Positions 1 to 15,074 are shown, counted from the stretch's first letter. The stretch: 64,000 bases of DNA from a bacterium (GCA_030824495.1 JAVBXP010000016.1:1-64000); one strand, 5' to 3'. The notes: generated from the letters alone by a model not told the origin. Program-made: numbers and translations.

Positions 1-2
1 TC

Positions 3-632
3 GCCGGACTGCCCAACAGCCAGCTCATCGTGCCGAGCGCGCCGGGCTGGACGCTGGCGGCCTCGTTCATCGGCATTCTGTGGCTTTGCCTGTGGAAGGG
101 GCCGCTGCGCTGGCTTGGCCTGCCGCTCGCACTCTCCGTGGCGCTCTATCCACGCCCGCCGGCCCCGGACGCTTGGATCGCGGCCGACGGCTCGACGGTC
201 GCGGTTCGCGATGGTGGGGAGGCGATCCTCTTTCGACCCGACGCCAAACTGTTCGCCGCCGAACTTTGGGCCCGGCGGCGGGGACTGAGCGTGCCCGAAG
301 ATGGTTTGGCGGTGCGTGAGGTGAGCTTCGACTGTGATCGCTGGTCATGCGCGCCGCGGGCCGGCGCTGCAGTCCCCAGGGTGGCGGCGATCATGACGCG
401 CCGCGCCTCGACCATCGAGCGCAAGCTTCCGCTATTCTGTGAGTGGGCCGAGGTCGTCGTCGTGCGGGGCGAGGCCTCGCCTTGCCCGAAGGCATTGACC
501 CTGACCCAGGCCGATTTCGCGCGGGGCGGTTCCGCCGAGCTCTATCGGACGGACGCCGGCTGGCGGGTGGTCTGGGCGCAGGACCTTCGCGGTCAGCGCC
601 CCTGGACCGGGCCTAGTGGTAGCGGCGGATAA
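3..632 (+). CDS. comEC: ComEC/Rec2-family protein, C-terminal fragment
   Basis: This is the 3' end of a gene that begins before the window; the frame is open from base 3. About 210 residues are visible. A hydrophobic segment near the start (residues [23 protein letters not shown], split here as two adjacent hydrophobic stretches) is followed by a soluble domain containing DGG and CDRWSC. That arrangement resembles the C-terminal tail of ComEC/Rec2, the inner-membrane DNA channel of competence systems. Only the tail is present, so the channel core cannot be checked. The stop overlaps the end of convergent lexA by 20 bp. Confidence 0.65.
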   Translation, partial: AGLPNSQLIVPSAPGWTLAASFIGILWLCLWKGPLRWLGLPLALSVALYPRPPAPDAWIAADGSTVAVRDGGEAILFRPDAKLFAAELWARRRGLSVPEDGLAVREVSFDCDRWSCAPRAGAAVPRVAAIMTRRASTIERKLPLFCEWAEVVVVRGEASPCPKALTLTQADFARGGSAELYRTDAGWRVVWAQDLRGQRPWTGPSGSGG

Positions 633-1305
633 GACCGACGAGCCGGCCTTGGACCTGAACCTGGTCGGGGCCGAAAATCCGCGTCTCATAGGCTGGGTTC
701 GAAGCTTCCAGCGCGATCGACGCGCCCTTGCGGCGCAGGCGCTTCAGGGTCGCTTCCTCGCCCATGACCAAGGCCACGACAATGTCGCCCGAATTGGCCG
801 AGTCTGTCCGGCGGATCACCACATAGTCGCCGTCGAGAATGCCGGCGTTGATCATCGAGTCGCCTTGGACCTCGAGGACGAAGTGCTCGCCTGCGCCTAG
901 CATGCTCTCGGGGACCGGAAGCCGGTCGCGTTCCTGCTGGATCGCCTCGATGGGGGTGCCGGCGGCGATGCGACCAAGGACTGGTAAATCGCGGGTGTCG
1001 TTGGCGACGGGCATGACCGGCGCATCGCCCGGATCGACCAGTTGCGGCTTGAAGGGCGAGCGGCCCTTGGGCGGCGCCGTGGTCGTCGCCTGCTGCGGCA
1101 GCTTCACCACTTCCAGAGCCCGCGCTCGGTGCGGCAGGCGGCGGAGGAAGCCGCGTTCCTCCAGCGCCGTGATCAGGCGGTGAATGCCGGACTTGGACGC
1201 CAGATCCAGCGCCTCCTTCATCTCGTCGAACGACGGCGAGACGCCGGTTTCCTTGATCCGCTCATGAATGAACATGAGAAGTTCGTGCTGCTTACGGGTG
1301 AGCAT
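613..1305 (-). CDS. lexA: LexA repressor, SOS regulator
   Basis: LexA is the autocleaving repressor of the SOS DNA-damage regulon. This 230-residue protein has an N-terminal winged helix (about 1-66), a linker and an S24 peptidase domain. The Ala115-Gly116 cleavage site lies in GRIAAGTP, the catalytic serine is Ser150 in VQGDSM, and the catalytic lysine is Lys188 in EEATLKRL. I chose the ATG at 1305, which gives the standard [10 protein letters not shown] start; the frame stays open to 1329. The gene lies downstream of trpC on the same strand but has its own promoter overlapping a perfect SOS operator at 1348-1362, so it should be autorepressed. Confidence 0.96.
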   Translation of the reverse strand: MLTRKQHELLMFIHERIKETGVSPSFDEMKEALDLASKSGIHRLITALEERGFLRRLPHRARALEVVKLPQQATTTAPPKGRSPFKPQLVDPGDAPVMPVANDTRDLPVLGRIAAGTPIEAIQQERDRLPVPESMLGAGEHFVLEVQGDSMINAGILDGDYVVIRRTDSANSGDIVVALVMGEEATLKRLRRKGASIALEASNPAYETRIFGPDQVQVQGRLVGLIRRYH

Positions 1306-1347
1306 GGCTGAGGAGCCCTTGGAGAACAAAGCGCAAACGTTATGAAT

Positions 1348-1362
1348 GTTCTCTAGGTGTTC
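1348..1362 (-). promoter_or_regulatory. LexA (SOS) operator of lexA
   Basis: The plus strand reads GTTC, seven bases, GTTC, which is exactly the direct-repeat SOS box known from alphaproteobacteria. On the lexA strand it reads GAAC-N7-GAAC. It lies about 43 bp upstream of the lexA start, just downstream of a TTGACA -35 hexamer at 1371-1376, so bound LexA would block the promoter. Confidence 0.85.
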
Positions 1363-1370
1363 CTTGTTAA

Positions 1371-1376
1371 TGTCAA
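1371..1376 (-). promoter_or_regulatory. lexA promoter -35 hexamer
   Basis: A perfect TTGACA on the minus strand lies in the trpC-lexA gap, immediately upstream of the SOS box. The -10 element is less clear; candidates 16-18 bp downstream overlap the operator. This suggests lexA is not dependent only on readthrough from the trp genes. Confidence 0.5.
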
Positions 1377-1438
1377 GTTACCGCCGAGCCCTTGAAAGCC
1401 TTGGCTTTTCTGCAGCGCTCAAAGGCCAAAGGGCCGAC

Positions 1439-2227
1439 TCAGGCGAGCAGGGCGCGGGTCGCTGCGGTCACATCGGGTTGGCGCATCAGGCTTTCGCCGA
1501 CCAGCATGGCCTTGGCGCCGGAGCGTTCCAGCCGGGTCACGTCGAGCGAGGTGAATATCCCGCTTTCGGTGACCAACAGGGCGTCGCCGGGCGCGCCGCT
1601 GGCCAGACGCTCGGTGATGCCGAGGTCGGTTTCGAAGGTGCGCAGGTTGCGGTTGTTCACCCCGACCAGCTTGGCGCCGAGCTTGCCGGCGCGCGCCATC
1701 TCATCTTCGTCGTGAACCTCGACCAGGGCGTCCATGCCCAGCCGAGCGGCCTCGGCCATCAGTTCGGCGGCCACGCCGTCGTCGATCATGGCCAGGATTA
1801 CCAGGATGGCGTCGGCGCCGAGCGCGCGGGATTCGGCGACCTGCCAGGGATCGACCAGGAAGTCCTTGCGGATCGCGGGCAGGGCGACGGCGTCGCGCGC
1901 GGCGGTCAGGAAGCGGTCTGCGCCTTGAAAGCTTGGTCCATCGGTCAGGACTGACAGGCAGGCCGCGCCGCCGGCCTCATAGGCCTTAGCCAGGGTGGGG
2001 GGATCGAAGTCTTCGCGGATCAGGCCCTTGGAGGGCGAGGCCTTCTTGATCTCGGCGATCAAGGCCAGCTTTCCGGGCGCGTGGCCACGCTCCAACGCCT
2101 TGCGGAAGCCGCGCGGCGGGGAAGCAGCTTTGGCGGCGGCCTCCAGCTCGGCAAGGCTGCGGGCGGCTTTGCGCTCAGCGACTTCGTCGCGTTTGTAGGC
2201 GGCGATCTTGTCGAGGATGTCGCTCAT
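1439..2227 (-). CDS. trpC: Indole-3-glycerol phosphate synthase
   Basis: This TIM-barrel enzyme closes the ring of CdRP to form indole-3-glycerol phosphate in tryptophan synthesis. At 262 residues it has the usual monofunctional length. The diagnostic catalytic-lysine motif [14 protein letters not shown] is present near residue 55, followed by the [11 protein letters not shown] strand and the phosphate-binding end of the barrel (VTESGI, VGESLM). The ATG overlaps the trpD stop by 4 nt, consistent with translational coupling. It is the last trp gene in the block; lexA follows after about 130 bp. Confidence 0.97.
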   Translation of the reverse strand: MSDILDKIAAYKRDEVAERKAARSLAELEAAAKAASPPRGFRKALERGHAPGKLALIAEIKKASPSKGLIREDFDPPTLAKAYEAGGAACLSVLTDGPSFQGADRFLTAARDAVALPAIRKDFLVDPWQVAESRALGADAILVILAMIDDGVAAELMAEAARLGMDALVEVHDEDEMARAGKLGAKLVGVNNRNLRTFETDLGITERLASGAPGDALLVTESGIFTSLDVTRLERSGAKAMLVGESLMRQPDVTAATRALLA

Positions 2228-3252
2228 GCCACGCCTTCTTGCGCCGAGGTGAGTTCGACCAGCTTGGCCAAGGCGAGCTTAGCCAGGCCGTCATCGATAA
2301 CCTGGCCCGCGAGATCGACGCCGTCGCGAAGGGTCTCGACCCGCTCACCCACCAGGAAGGCGGCCGCGGCGTTCAGCAGAACGATGTCGCGGTAGGGGCC
2401 CTTGGCTCCGTCGAGCAATTCGCGGAGAGCCGCAGCGTTCTGGGCCGGCGATCCGCCGGTCAGGTCGGCGAGCGCCGCGCGGGGCAGGCCGACGGCTTCG
2501 GGCGTGATGGTGAACAGCCGAACCTGGCCGTCGCGATATTCCGCCACGCTGGTCTCGGCCGTGGTGGTCATCTCGTCCATGCCGCCGCCGTGGACGACCC
2601 AGGCGCGCTCGGCGCCAAGAGCACCCAGCACGCGAGCGAGCGGTTCGACCCAGCGGTCGGCGAAGACGCCCATGACCTGACGCTGGGCGCCGGCCGGATT
2701 GGTCAGCGGACCGAGCAGGTTGAAGATGGTGCGAAAGCCCAGATCGGTGCGGATCGGGGCGACATGGCGCATGGCGCTGTGATGGGCCGGCGCGAAGAAG
2801 AACGCCACATTCGCCTCGTCCAGCGCCTTGAGCTGTTGGGCGGCCGAGGCGGCGACATTGACGCCCAGCTCGGTGAGCACGTCGGCCGCGCCGGAGCGTG
2901 AGGAGACCGCGCGGTTGCCGTGCTTGGCGATCTTCAGGCCGCCGCCCGCCGCCACGAAGGCCACAGCGGTCGAGACGTTGAGGGTGTGGAGACCATCGCC
3001 GCCGGTGCCGCAGACGTCCATGACCTGGAACGGGTGATCCAGAGTGACGGCGGCTTTGCGCATGGCGCGGGCGCAGGCTGTGATTTCGCCGGTCGTCTCG
3101 CCGCGCATGCGCATGGCGGTGACGGCGGCGGCGACCTGGGCCGGGGTGGGCTCGCCGCGCAGGCAGGCGGCGAAGAATTCGCCCGCGTCATCCTCGGTGA
3201 GGGTACCGCCGTCAGCCAGGCGGCCCAGGAGCGGTTTGAAAGCGTCTGACAT
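2224..3252 (-). CDS. trpD: Anthranilate phosphoribosyltransferase
   Basis: TrpD transfers phosphoribosyl from PRPP to anthranilate. I chose the ATG at 3252 ([10 protein letters not shown]), giving 342 residues, although the frame stays open far upstream across trpG. Family motifs visible are the PRPP-binding glycine loop [16 protein letters not shown], the KHGNR segment and the [12 protein letters not shown] stretch. Two bases separate it from the trpG stop, and it overlaps trpC by 4 nt, so trpG-trpD-trpC are almost certainly one transcript. Confidence 0.97.
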   Translation of the reverse strand: MSDAFKPLLGRLADGGTLTEDDAGEFFAACLRGEPTPAQVAAAVTAMRMRGETTGEITACARAMRKAAVTLDHPFQVMDVCGTGGDGLHTLNVSTAVAFVAAGGGLKIAKHGNRAVSSRSGAADVLTELGVNVAASAAQQLKALDEANVAFFFAPAHHSAMRHVAPIRTDLGFRTIFNLLGPLTNPAGAQRQVMGVFADRWVEPLARVLGALGAERAWVVHGGGMDEMTTTAETSVAEYRDGQVRLFTITPEAVGLPRAALADLTGGSPAQNAAALRELLDGAKGPYRDIVLLNAAAAFLVGERVETLRDGVDLAGQVIDDGLAKLALAKLVELTSAQEGVA

Positions 3253-3254
3253 GG

Positions 3255-3845
3255 CTAGTCGACAGCCTGGGGCTCGACGCCCGCGAGCTTCAGGAAGTTG
3301 GCCAGCATGGCGTGGCCGCCTTCGGTGGCGATCGACTCGGGGTGGAACTGCACGCCCTGTATCGGGCGATGCCGATGCTGGAAGCCCATGATCTCGCCGT
3401 CTTCGGTCCAGGCGGTGACTTCCAGGACGGGCGGCAATGTCGATTTCTCGACAGATAGGCTGTGGTAGCGGGTGGCGGTGAACGGGTTGGGCAGACCGGC
3501 GAAGATGCCCTTGCCCTCGTGGAACATGGGGCTGGTCTTGCCGTGCATCACCTGCTTGGCGCGGACCACGTCGCCGCCATAGGCCTGACCGATCGCCTGG
3601 TGGCCAAGGCAGACGCCCAGGATCGGCAGGTCGTTGGGGGCCGCTTCCAAGAGGGCCAGGCATATGCCGGCTTCGTTGGGGGTGCAGGGGCCGGGCGACA
3701 GCAGCACGCCCTGGGGCTTGAGGCCGAGCGCCTCGTCGACGCTGAGCGCGTCGTTGCGATAGACCAGCGTCTCCGCGCCCAGCTCGTTCAGATAGTGAAC
3801 GAGGTTGTAGGTGAAGCTGTCGTAGTTATCGATCACCAAGATCAT
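3255..3845 (-). CDS. trpG: Anthranilate synthase component II (glutamine amidotransferase)
   Basis: This class I glutamine amidotransferase supplies ammonia to TrpE. The 196-residue protein starts [14 protein letters not shown]. It carries the oxyanion-loop segment LLSPGPCTP, the nucleophile cysteine in [15 protein letters not shown], and the His/Glu pair in [14 protein letters not shown]. In many bacteria the same protein also serves folate synthesis (PabA). The related trpE lies upstream on the same strand but is separated by a small gene on the opposite strand. Confidence 0.96.
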   Translation of the reverse strand: MILVIDNYDSFTYNLVHYLNELGAETLVYRNDALSVDEALGLKPQGVLLSPGPCTPNEAGICLALLEAAPNDLPILGVCLGHQAIGQAYGGDVVRAKQVMHGKTSPMFHEGKGIFAGLPNPFTATRYHSLSVEKSTLPPVLEVTAWTEDGEIMGFQHRHRPIQGVQFHPESIATEGGHAMLANFLKLAGVEPQAVD

Positions 3846-3924
3846 CAGATTTCTCTAGGCTCCGCTTGGCTTGCCGCCAAGGCCCCGGATTGCAGGCGAG
3901 GCCCGTTCACCGGATGTTGTGGTC

Positions 3925-4121
3925 ATGTCGCCGCCCGATTCTGTCCTCGACCCTGAACAGATGGCCTATGCCAGAGCGCTCCTGAGAGCGCCGGTGGCCC
4001 GTGAGCGCGTGTGGCCAGCCCTGGCGGCGGCTGGGTTCGCGGCCACCGCCGCCTTGGCCCTGGCCGGCGCCATGATCATGGCGCCGCCAGTGACCACCCA
4101 GCACGTGGTCGAACGCACGCC

Positions 4122-4125
<4 letters not shown>
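3925..4125 (+). CDS. Small predicted membrane protein, unknown function
   Basis: This 66-residue frame starts at an ATG (MSPPDSVLDPEQMAYA) and lies on the opposite strand between trpE and trpG. The N-terminal half is polar and charged, followed by one hydrophobic segment of about 20 residues (around 35-55) and a short polar tail. It looks like a single-pass inner-membrane protein. Its stop shares the palindrome CTAG with the trpE stop. I do not recognise a family. The frame also extends upstream to 3871 but that part looks noncoding. Confidence 0.55.
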
Positions 4126-5650
<1,525 letters not shown>

Positions 5651-5654
<4 letters not shown>

Positions 5655-7591
5655 TTGGACTTCTCCGCCTGGCCCGCCTTAGGCGTGGCCTTTTCAGTCT
5701 CGGTGATCGGCGCCAGGCCGAGCGCCGCACGCGCCTTGTCCGGGAAGATCTTCACGCCGACTTCGGTGCGCGCGGACTTGCGGGCCGCAGCGCCCAGGTC
5801 GCGGAAGAGCGCCATGGTCACCTGCGGACGAGCGTCCTCGGTGATGCGGGCCAGGGTCGGACCTGACGGCGCACGGACCGCTTCGAGCTTGGCGACGACC
5901 AGGCCGAACTGAACGCCGTCGGCGGTGAAGACCTCGCCCGGCTTGGCGTTGAAGGTCTTGATCAGCGCGTCACGCGACAGGGCGGTGTTCTGGGCCGCAT
6001 TCTGGCGGTCGATACCGGCGACATTGACCACCTTGGAGCCGGCCGAGGCCGCCACGGTCGCCAGGCTCTCGCCCTTGCGGAGGCGAGCGGCGTATTCGTC
6101 GGCCTTGGTCTGCAGTCGCTTCAGCATCTCGGTCATCATCCAGACCCGGGTGAGGTCCGGCTTGATCTCGGCCAGCGGGGGCAGGGCGCTCGGAATGATC
6201 CGCTCGACTCGGATGGCGAAGTACTCGCCGTCGCCCGCGTCCTGGAGCTCGCTCTCGCCGCCGGCCGGCAGGCTGTAGGCGAGTTCGAGCAGCTTCGGCG
6301 TCACGCCCTGGACTGGCTGGCCTTGCGGGCCTTGGCCCTTCTGGGTGATCGGGCCGAGGGTCATGACCGGCACGCCGGCCTTCTTGGCGGCGTCAACGAG
6401 GTTGGCGCCGCTGCCGCGGGCTTCCTCATAGGCTTGGCTGAGGGCGTAGACCTTCTCGGCTGCGGCGTCCTTGCGAAGCTCGGCTTCGATTTGCGGACGG
6501 ACCTGGTCGAGGGTCACGGTCTGGCCAGGCGTGACCTTGGCGACCTTAACGACCGCGACGCCCAGGTCGCCTTGAATGGCGGCCGAAACTTCGCCGGGCT
6601 TCAGGGCGAACGCGGCGGCGCCGACGCGCTTGTCGGCGATCGCGCTCTGCGGCTTGTCGACATAGTTGATGACTTCGACGCCAATCGACTTGGCGACCGC
6701 GGAGGGATCTTCACCCTTGGCGAGGCGGGCGGCGACAGCCTGGGCGGCCGCGGCGTCCTTCACCGGGATCTGGATCAGCGAACGGGTTTCAGGGCGAACC
6801 AGGGTATCCTTGCGGAACGCGAAGCGCTTTTGGACTTCGGCCTCGTCGATCGGCAGCGAGCCGTTGACCATGGCCGGGCTGAACGCGACCACCGAAACGA
6901 CCCGGAACTCCGGACGGGTCAGCTGGGCCGACTTCTCTTTCATGAAGGCGGTGAGCTGGGCGTCGGTGGGCAGGGTGGGGGCCGGGACGCTACGCGGATC
7001 GACGGTGAAGAAGCCGACATCGCGCGCTTCCATCTCGAAGACTGCGCCGAGGGCGCTGTAGGCGCGCGGGACGCGCATGCCGTTGACCATCGCCGAAACG
7101 ACGTGGGACTCGGCGATCTGGTCGCGCATCATGGTGTCGAAGCGCGCGGGCGTCAGGCCGTTCTCAGACAGGCGTTGGGCGTAGAGCGCCTTGTCGAACG
7201 CGCCGGAGATCGGATTGAAGAAGGCTGGGATCTTGCGCAATTCAGCGCTGACGAGACGGTCCGAGGGCCGGATGCCGATCTTGTGCAGCATCTCGCCGAA
7301 CGCCTCGCGGGTGGCGAGTTCTTCCAGCAGGCGCTTGTCCAGGCCGAACTGAACGGCCTGTTCGATGCTGATCGGCTGCTTGGCCTGTTCCTCGGCGCCT
7401 TTGCGGAAGTTATCGAACTCTCGCTTGAAATCAGGTCCCGAGACGTGGCGCGAGCCCGCCTTGATCACATCGGTGGTGTAGTTGCCTTTGAAGGCGTCGT
7501 TGATGCCGAAGATCGCGAAGCTGATGACCAGGAGGCCGATCAGCACAGCGGCGACCCAGGATTTGGCGAACTTGCGGGTTGCGGACAGCAT
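5651..7591 (-). CDS. ppiD: Peptidyl-prolyl cis-trans isomerase, PpiD/SurA type
   Basis: This periplasmic folding chaperone is anchored by one N-terminal membrane helix (about residues 12-32, WVAAVLIGLLVISFAIFGI). At 646 residues it matches the alphaproteobacterial PpiD-like family, with a SurA_N-like helical region (about 35-250), a parvulin PPIC domain in the middle and a second, degenerate parvulin-like region. It should help outer-membrane and secreted proteins fold. It is the first gene of a leftward block with trpE (4-nt overlap), a conserved alphaproteobacterial pairing with no obvious functional link. tpiA diverges from it. Confidence 0.9.
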
Positions 7592-7723
7592 TTGACCTTC
7601 CGGAGCCTCTTCGGCGCGAACGTGGAAGGCGGGTATAGTGGAGGGGGCTTCCCCCCCGCAAGCGCGTGACAGAATGAACGGCTTGGCTTAACGCGCCTTT
7701 GTCCAAAAAATTGCGAGGCCCAG

Positions 7724-8467
7724 ATGACTTCTCCGACCCCTTTGATCGCCGGAAACTGGAAGATGAACGGGACGGCGGCGTCGCTGTCGGAAGCCCAGGC
7801 GGTCGCCGCGGCCCTGGCCGGAACGAGCGCCCGCGTGGCGATTTGCCCGCCAGCGACGCTGGTCGAGCGTGCGGCCGCGGCGGTGAAGGGCACGGCCCTG
7901 CTGCTCGGCGGACAAGATTGTCGCGCCGAAATCTCCGGCGCCTTCACCGGCGACGTTTCGGCTGAAATGCTTGCTGACGCGGGGGCTAGCCTGGTCATCC
8001 TCGGCCATTCCGAACGCCGCGCCGGCTATGGCGAGACCGACGCCCTGGTGGCCGCGAAGGTCGAGGCGGCCCTCCGCGCAGGTCTGGAGCCGATCATCTG
8101 CGTCGGCGAGACGCTCGAGGAACGCAAGGCCGGCAAGGCGCTGGAAATCGTCACCGGCCAGGTCCGGGGCTCGCTTCCGGCGGCGCTGGACGGCAAGGCG
8201 TTTTCCGTCGCCTACGAGCCGGTCTGGGCCATCGGCACCGGCCTTACGCCGACGACGCCCGAGATCGAAGAAGTTCACATCGCCATCCGCGCGACGCTGG
8301 TCGAGGTGTTCGGCGACCATGGGAAGACACCACCGATTCTCTACGGCGGTTCGGTGAAGCCCTCGAATGCGGATGAGATTCTACATGCGGCTGAGGTCGG
8401 CGGCGCGCTGGTGGGCGGCGCCTCGCTGAAGGCCGAGGACTTCCTGGGCATCATCAAGGCGCTTTAG
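7724..8467 (+). CDS. tpiA: Triosephosphate isomerase
   Basis: TpiA interconverts dihydroxyacetone phosphate and glyceraldehyde 3-phosphate in glycolysis and gluconeogenesis. The 247-residue barrel shows the substrate lysine in GNWKMNG, the catalytic histidine in ILGHSERR, the catalytic glutamate in AYEPVWAIGTG with its flexible loop 6, and the phosphate-binding YGGSVKPSN. It is transcribed divergently from ppiD, and its stop overlaps the convergent VOC gene by 4 nt (TTAG). Confidence 0.97.
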   Translation: MTSPTPLIAGNWKMNGTAASLSEAQAVAAALAGTSARVAICPPATLVERAAAAVKGTALLLGGQDCRAEISGAFTGDVSAEMLADAGASLVILGHSERRAGYGETDALVAAKVEAALRAGLEPIICVGETLEERKAGKALEIVTGQVRGSLPAALDGKAFSVAYEPVWAIGTGLTPTTPEIEEVHIAIRATLVEVFGDHGKTPPILYGGSVKPSNADEILHAAEVGGALVGGASLKAEDFLGIIKAL

Positions 8468-8880
8468 GCGCCTGAGGGGCCCTTCAGCTCCACCGTGTTG
8501 CCCTCGGGGTCCTGGATATAGAGCGAAGTCCCTTCGCCCTCCGCGCCGTAGCGCTCGCCTTCGTCAATGATGGCGACGCCGCGGGCGGCTAGGTGGGCGC
8601 GGATGGCCGCCTCGTCGAACGGTCGAATGGCCAGGGCGAAGTGGTCGAGGTTCCGGGCCTCCGGGCCAGGGGGCGCGCCGCCTAGCTGACCGAGTTTCCC
8701 ACCGACTGTCACCAAGTCGATCAGCGAGGCCCCGGCGCGAACATGGGTTAGCCCGAGCTCCGGCCGGTCCCAATCGAGGGTGCACCCCAGGATCTCGGTG
8801 TAGAAGGCCAGCATGGCGGTCTTGTCCACGATCCGCAGAACGATGTGGTCGAAGCCGGCCGGCTGAATGGGGTTGGCCAT
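8464..8880 (-). CDS. VOC (glyoxalase/bleomycin-resistance) family protein
   Basis: This 138-residue protein has the glyoxalase-like beta-alpha-beta-beta-beta fold. The first module begins FDHIVLRIVDKTAMLAFY with a likely metal-ligand histidine. The second carries NLDHFALAIRPFDEAAIRAH and ends with SLYIQDPEGNTVELKGP, where the glutamate is a typical metal ligand. The reaction cannot be told from sequence: members include glyoxalases, dioxygenases and resistance proteins. It lies just downstream of the GNAT gene on the same strand, with a 36-bp gap. Confidence 0.85.
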   Translation of the reverse strand: MANPIQPAGFDHIVLRIVDKTAMLAFYTEILGCTLDWDRPELGLTHVRAGASLIDLVTVGGKLGQLGGAPPGPEARNLDHFALAIRPFDEAAIRAHLAARGVAIIDEGERYGAEGEGTSLYIQDPEGNTVELKGPSGA

Positions 8881-8916
8881 TGGTGTCTCCTCACACCGAA
8901 GATGGGGACGCCAACG

Positions 8917-9432
8917 CTACAGCAGGAGACCGAAGAGCCGGCAATCGCGATGTTCGCCGTCGCGCAGGACGTGGCCCCGAAGCAGGCCCTCTTCCTCAAA
9001 GCCCAGTTTTTCGAGCAAGGCGTCGGAGCGGAGGTTGCCCAGGTGGGTACGCGCCGCCAGCCGGCGAAGGCCCAGCGTCGCGGCATGGGAGAGCACGGCG
9101 CGCATCGCTTCCAGCGCATACCCCTGGCCCCAGGCCCCGCGACCCAGCAGGAAGCCCACCTCGGCCCGCTTGTGCCAGCGATCGACATCGGACAGGTCGC
9201 AGGCCCCAAGGAAGCGGCCGCCGTCGAGGGTTTGGATGGTCCAGTGGAATGACTTGCCGGAAACCGTGTCGGCCACCTGGCTCTCGACGATCACCCGAAC
9301 CAGGTCAGGATCATCGATCTCGGGGATATCCCAATGGGCCATGACCTCGGGATCATTGAGGATCGGGAACAGGAATTCGGCGTCGGAGACCTCCAGCGGT
9401 CTCAGGCTCAGGCGTTCAGTTTCAAGAATCAT
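8917..9432 (-). CDS. GNAT family N-acetyltransferase (RimJ/RimL-like)
   Basis: This 171-residue protein of the RimJ/RimL/PaiA branch begins ETERLSLRPLEVSDAEFLFP. It contains the acetyl-CoA-binding motif A near LLGRGAWGQGYALEAMRAVL and ends with the GFEEEGLLRGHVLRDGEHRD segment typical of these enzymes. It probably acetylates a protein N terminus or a small amine; the substrate is not predictable. It reads leftward into the VOC gene and diverges from secG. Confidence 0.88.
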   Translation of the reverse strand: MILETERLSLRPLEVSDAEFLFPILNDPEVMAHWDIPEIDDPDLVRVIVESQVADTVSGKSFHWTIQTLDGGRFLGACDLSDVDRWHKRAEVGFLLGRGAWGQGYALEAMRAVLSHAATLGLRRLAARTHLGNLRSDALLEKLGFEEEGLLRGHVLRDGEHRDCRLFGLLL

Positions 9433-9544
9433 GGACTTGGACCGGCCGATAGGACGCCCTAGCTATGGCCTTGTGCGCCGCCTGATGGTAGAGCGCGCGC
9501 TTCATTTCGGCGCGGGCGACCGGCCGAAGGCATCGGATATATCA

Positions 9545-9988
9545 ATGCTGCTCGGCATTCTGCTCACCATCCACGTCATCGTCTGCATCTCGCTGATCGC
9601 GGTTGTTCTGTTGCAACGCTCTGAGGGCGGCGCCCTCGGCATGGGCGGCGGCAGCACCGGTTTCATGACCGCGCGCGGCGCGGGCGACCTGCTGACCCGC
9701 ACGACCTGGATCCTCGGTTCGGTCTTCTTCATCCTCAGCCTGGTGCTCACCTTGCTGGCCGGCCGTGAACGTGGCGCATCGTCGGTCGTGGACCGGGTGA
9801 AGGTCGAGGGCATCGATCCCAACAGCCTGAACCGTCCGAGCGTTCCGCAGCCGACGGCGCCGACCAGTCCGAGCGACGCTCCGGCCCCGTTGACCGCGCC
9901 GACGCCGCAGGTTCGCAACCCCTTCACCGGCGAAGGCCCGGCGCCCGCCGCCCCGGCGACGACCGCTCCCGCGCCGTCCAACCCCTAA
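9545..9988 (+). CDS. secG: Preprotein translocase subunit SecG
   Basis: SecG is the small SecYEG channel subunit that assists SecA-driven export. I chose the ATG at 9545 (MLLGILLTIHVIVCIS), giving 147 residues; the same frame runs upstream but that stretch is antisense to the GNAT gene. Two membrane helices (about 2-22 and 52-72) flank the conserved cytosolic loop LLQRSEGGALGMGGG and the TRTTWILG segment. The C-terminal tail of about 70 residues is rich in Pro, Ala and Thr, as is common in alphaproteobacterial SecG. pyrG follows. Confidence 0.94.
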   Translation: MLLGILLTIHVIVCISLIAVVLLQRSEGGALGMGGGSTGFMTARGAGDLLTRTTWILGSVFFILSLVLTLLAGRERGASSVVDRVKVEGIDPNSLNRPSVPQPTAPTSPSDAPAPLTAPTPQVRNPFTGEGPAPAAPATTAPAPSNP

Positions 9989-9992
9989 GTCC

Positions 9993-10039
9993 AGAGTGAT
10001 CGTGAGACCTTCCCAAAAGCCGCCTCGGCGGCTCACTCT
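9993..10039 (+). terminator. Possible stem-loop after secG
   Basis: AGAGTGA at 9993-9999 is complementary to TCACTCT at 10033-10039. Inside that lies the near-perfect hairpin AGCCGCC/GGCGGCT at 10018-10033. There is no U-run, so it would be a weak or Rho-assisted terminator between secG and pyrG, or part of the pyrG leader. Confidence 0.35.
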
Positions 10040-10136
10040 GCGTTTGCGCGTCCGCCTTGCCGCGCGTCACTCCACACTATCCACAGCCTTTGGCGAATCG
10101 CCGCAGGGCGCCCGACGCGAATCACGGCTAACCTGA

Positions 10137-11783
<1,647 letters not shown>

Positions 11784-11822
11784 GTGATTTCCCATGATCG
11801 GGGGAGGCGCTATCCTCCGGTC

Positions 11823-12179
11823 ATGCTCACCCGCGACGACGTCCGACGCATCGCGCTTGCCCAGCCGGAGGCCTATGAGGCCGACCATCACGGCATGCCG
11901 TCGTTCCGCGTGGGCAAGAAAATCTTCTGCACGATCCATCAGGATCATCCGCGCGCCATGCTGAAGCTCGATCCCGAGGATCAGCATAATCTCAGCCAGA
12001 CTGACCCGGGCGTGATCGAGCCCGTGCCCGGCTATTGGGGCCGCAACGGCTCCACCTTTGTCTGGTTCGAGAAGATCGAGGCGGCCCGATTCGCCGATCT
12101 TATGGCGATGGCATGGGCGCAAGTTGCGCCAAAACGCCTCCTAGCCGCTGTTTCTACTGGGGTTTACAAGGGCGGTTGA
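11823..12179 (+). CDS. MmcQ/YjbR family protein
   Basis: This 118-residue protein starts at an ATG ([20 protein letters not shown]) 39 bp after pyrG. The [25 protein letters not shown] stretch, split across residues 13-38, is typical of YjbR/MmcQ-like proteins, which have a double-wing CyaY-like fold. Family members have been annotated as DNA-binding, but the molecular role is not established. The final TGA overlaps the TTGAAA of the predicted rpmF promoter. Confidence 0.82.
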   Translation: MLTRDDVRRIALAQPEAYEADHHGMPSFRVGKKIFCTIHQDHPRAMLKLDPEDQHNLSQTDPGVIEPVPGYWGRNGSTFVWFEKIEAARFADLMAMAWAQVAPKRLLAAVSTGVYKGG

Positions 12180-12204
12180 AACCCGGATCGATTTCCGGCA
12201 TACA
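12176..12204 (+). promoter_or_regulatory. Predicted sigma-70-type promoter of rpmF
   Basis: TTGAAA (12176-12181) and CATACA (12199-12204) are separated by exactly 17 bp, placing the transcription start near 12211. It lies at the end of the yjbR-like gene and is the only good promoter seen before rpmF. Confidence 0.55.
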
Positions 12205-12217
12205 CCCGCGCTCACGT

Positions 12218-12252
12218 CGGCGGCCTGTCGTTTCGGCCGCCGTCTCCTTTTT
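12218..12252 (+). terminator. Terminator-like hairpin in the rpmF leader
   Basis: A perfect 8-bp stem, CGGCGGCC (12218-12225) with GGCCGCCG (12235-12242), encloses a 9-nt loop and is followed by TCTCC and five Ts (12248-12252). It could end transcription from the pyrG side. If the promoter at 12176-12204 is real, however, the hairpin lies inside the rpmF 5' untranslated region, 18 nt before the start codon, and could attenuate rpmF. Confidence 0.55.
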
Positions 12253-12270
12253 ACGCCTGCGAGATTCCCC

Positions 12271-12453
12271 ATGGCCGTTCCGAAACGCAAAGTATCCCCG
12301 TCGCGGCGCAACATGCGGCGTTCGCACCACGCCCTCGGCGCCAATTCCTATGTCGAAGACAAGGAAACCGGCGAGCTGAAGCGCCCCCACCACGTCGATC
12401 TGAAGACCGGCATGTACAAGGGCCGTCAGGTTCTGACGCCGAAGGAAGACTAG
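12271..12453 (+). CDS. rpmF: 50S ribosomal protein L32
   Basis: L32 is a small basic protein of the large ribosomal subunit. The 60-residue sequence begins [20 protein letters not shown], the diagnostic L32 N terminus, and continues with the [17 protein letters not shown] segment. The zinc-ribbon cysteines found in some L32 proteins are absent, making this the Cys-minus form common in proteobacteria. It appears monocistronic: a predicted promoter and hairpin precede it, and a strong terminator follows about 50 bp after the stop. Confidence 0.97.
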   Translation: MAVPKRKVSPSRRNMRRSHHALGANSYVEDKETGELKRPHHVDLKTGMYKGRQVLTPKED

Positions 12454-12498
12454 TCCTTCTTGAGGGAGCGCGTTCGCGCTGCGCCCTTGAAGGTCTGA

Positions 12499-15074
<2,576 letters not shown>

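Noticed and set aside
1367..1381. TTAA-N7-TTAC near the lexA promoter as a CtrA box
   Set aside because: It overlaps the TTGACA -35 hexamer, and lexA already has a perfect SOS operator; one such near-match is expected by chance in 64 kb.
7592..7723. G-run/C-run hairpin between ppiD and tpiA as a regulatory element
   Set aside because: The GGGGG-CTT-CCCCC stem is short and lacks a T-run on either strand; probably a chance feature of a GC-rich promoter region.
8867..9544. Long plus-strand frame running into secG as an N-terminal extension
   Set aside because: It is antisense to the GNAT gene and has a shadow-frame composition rich in Arg and Ser; the ATG at 9545 gives a normal SecG.
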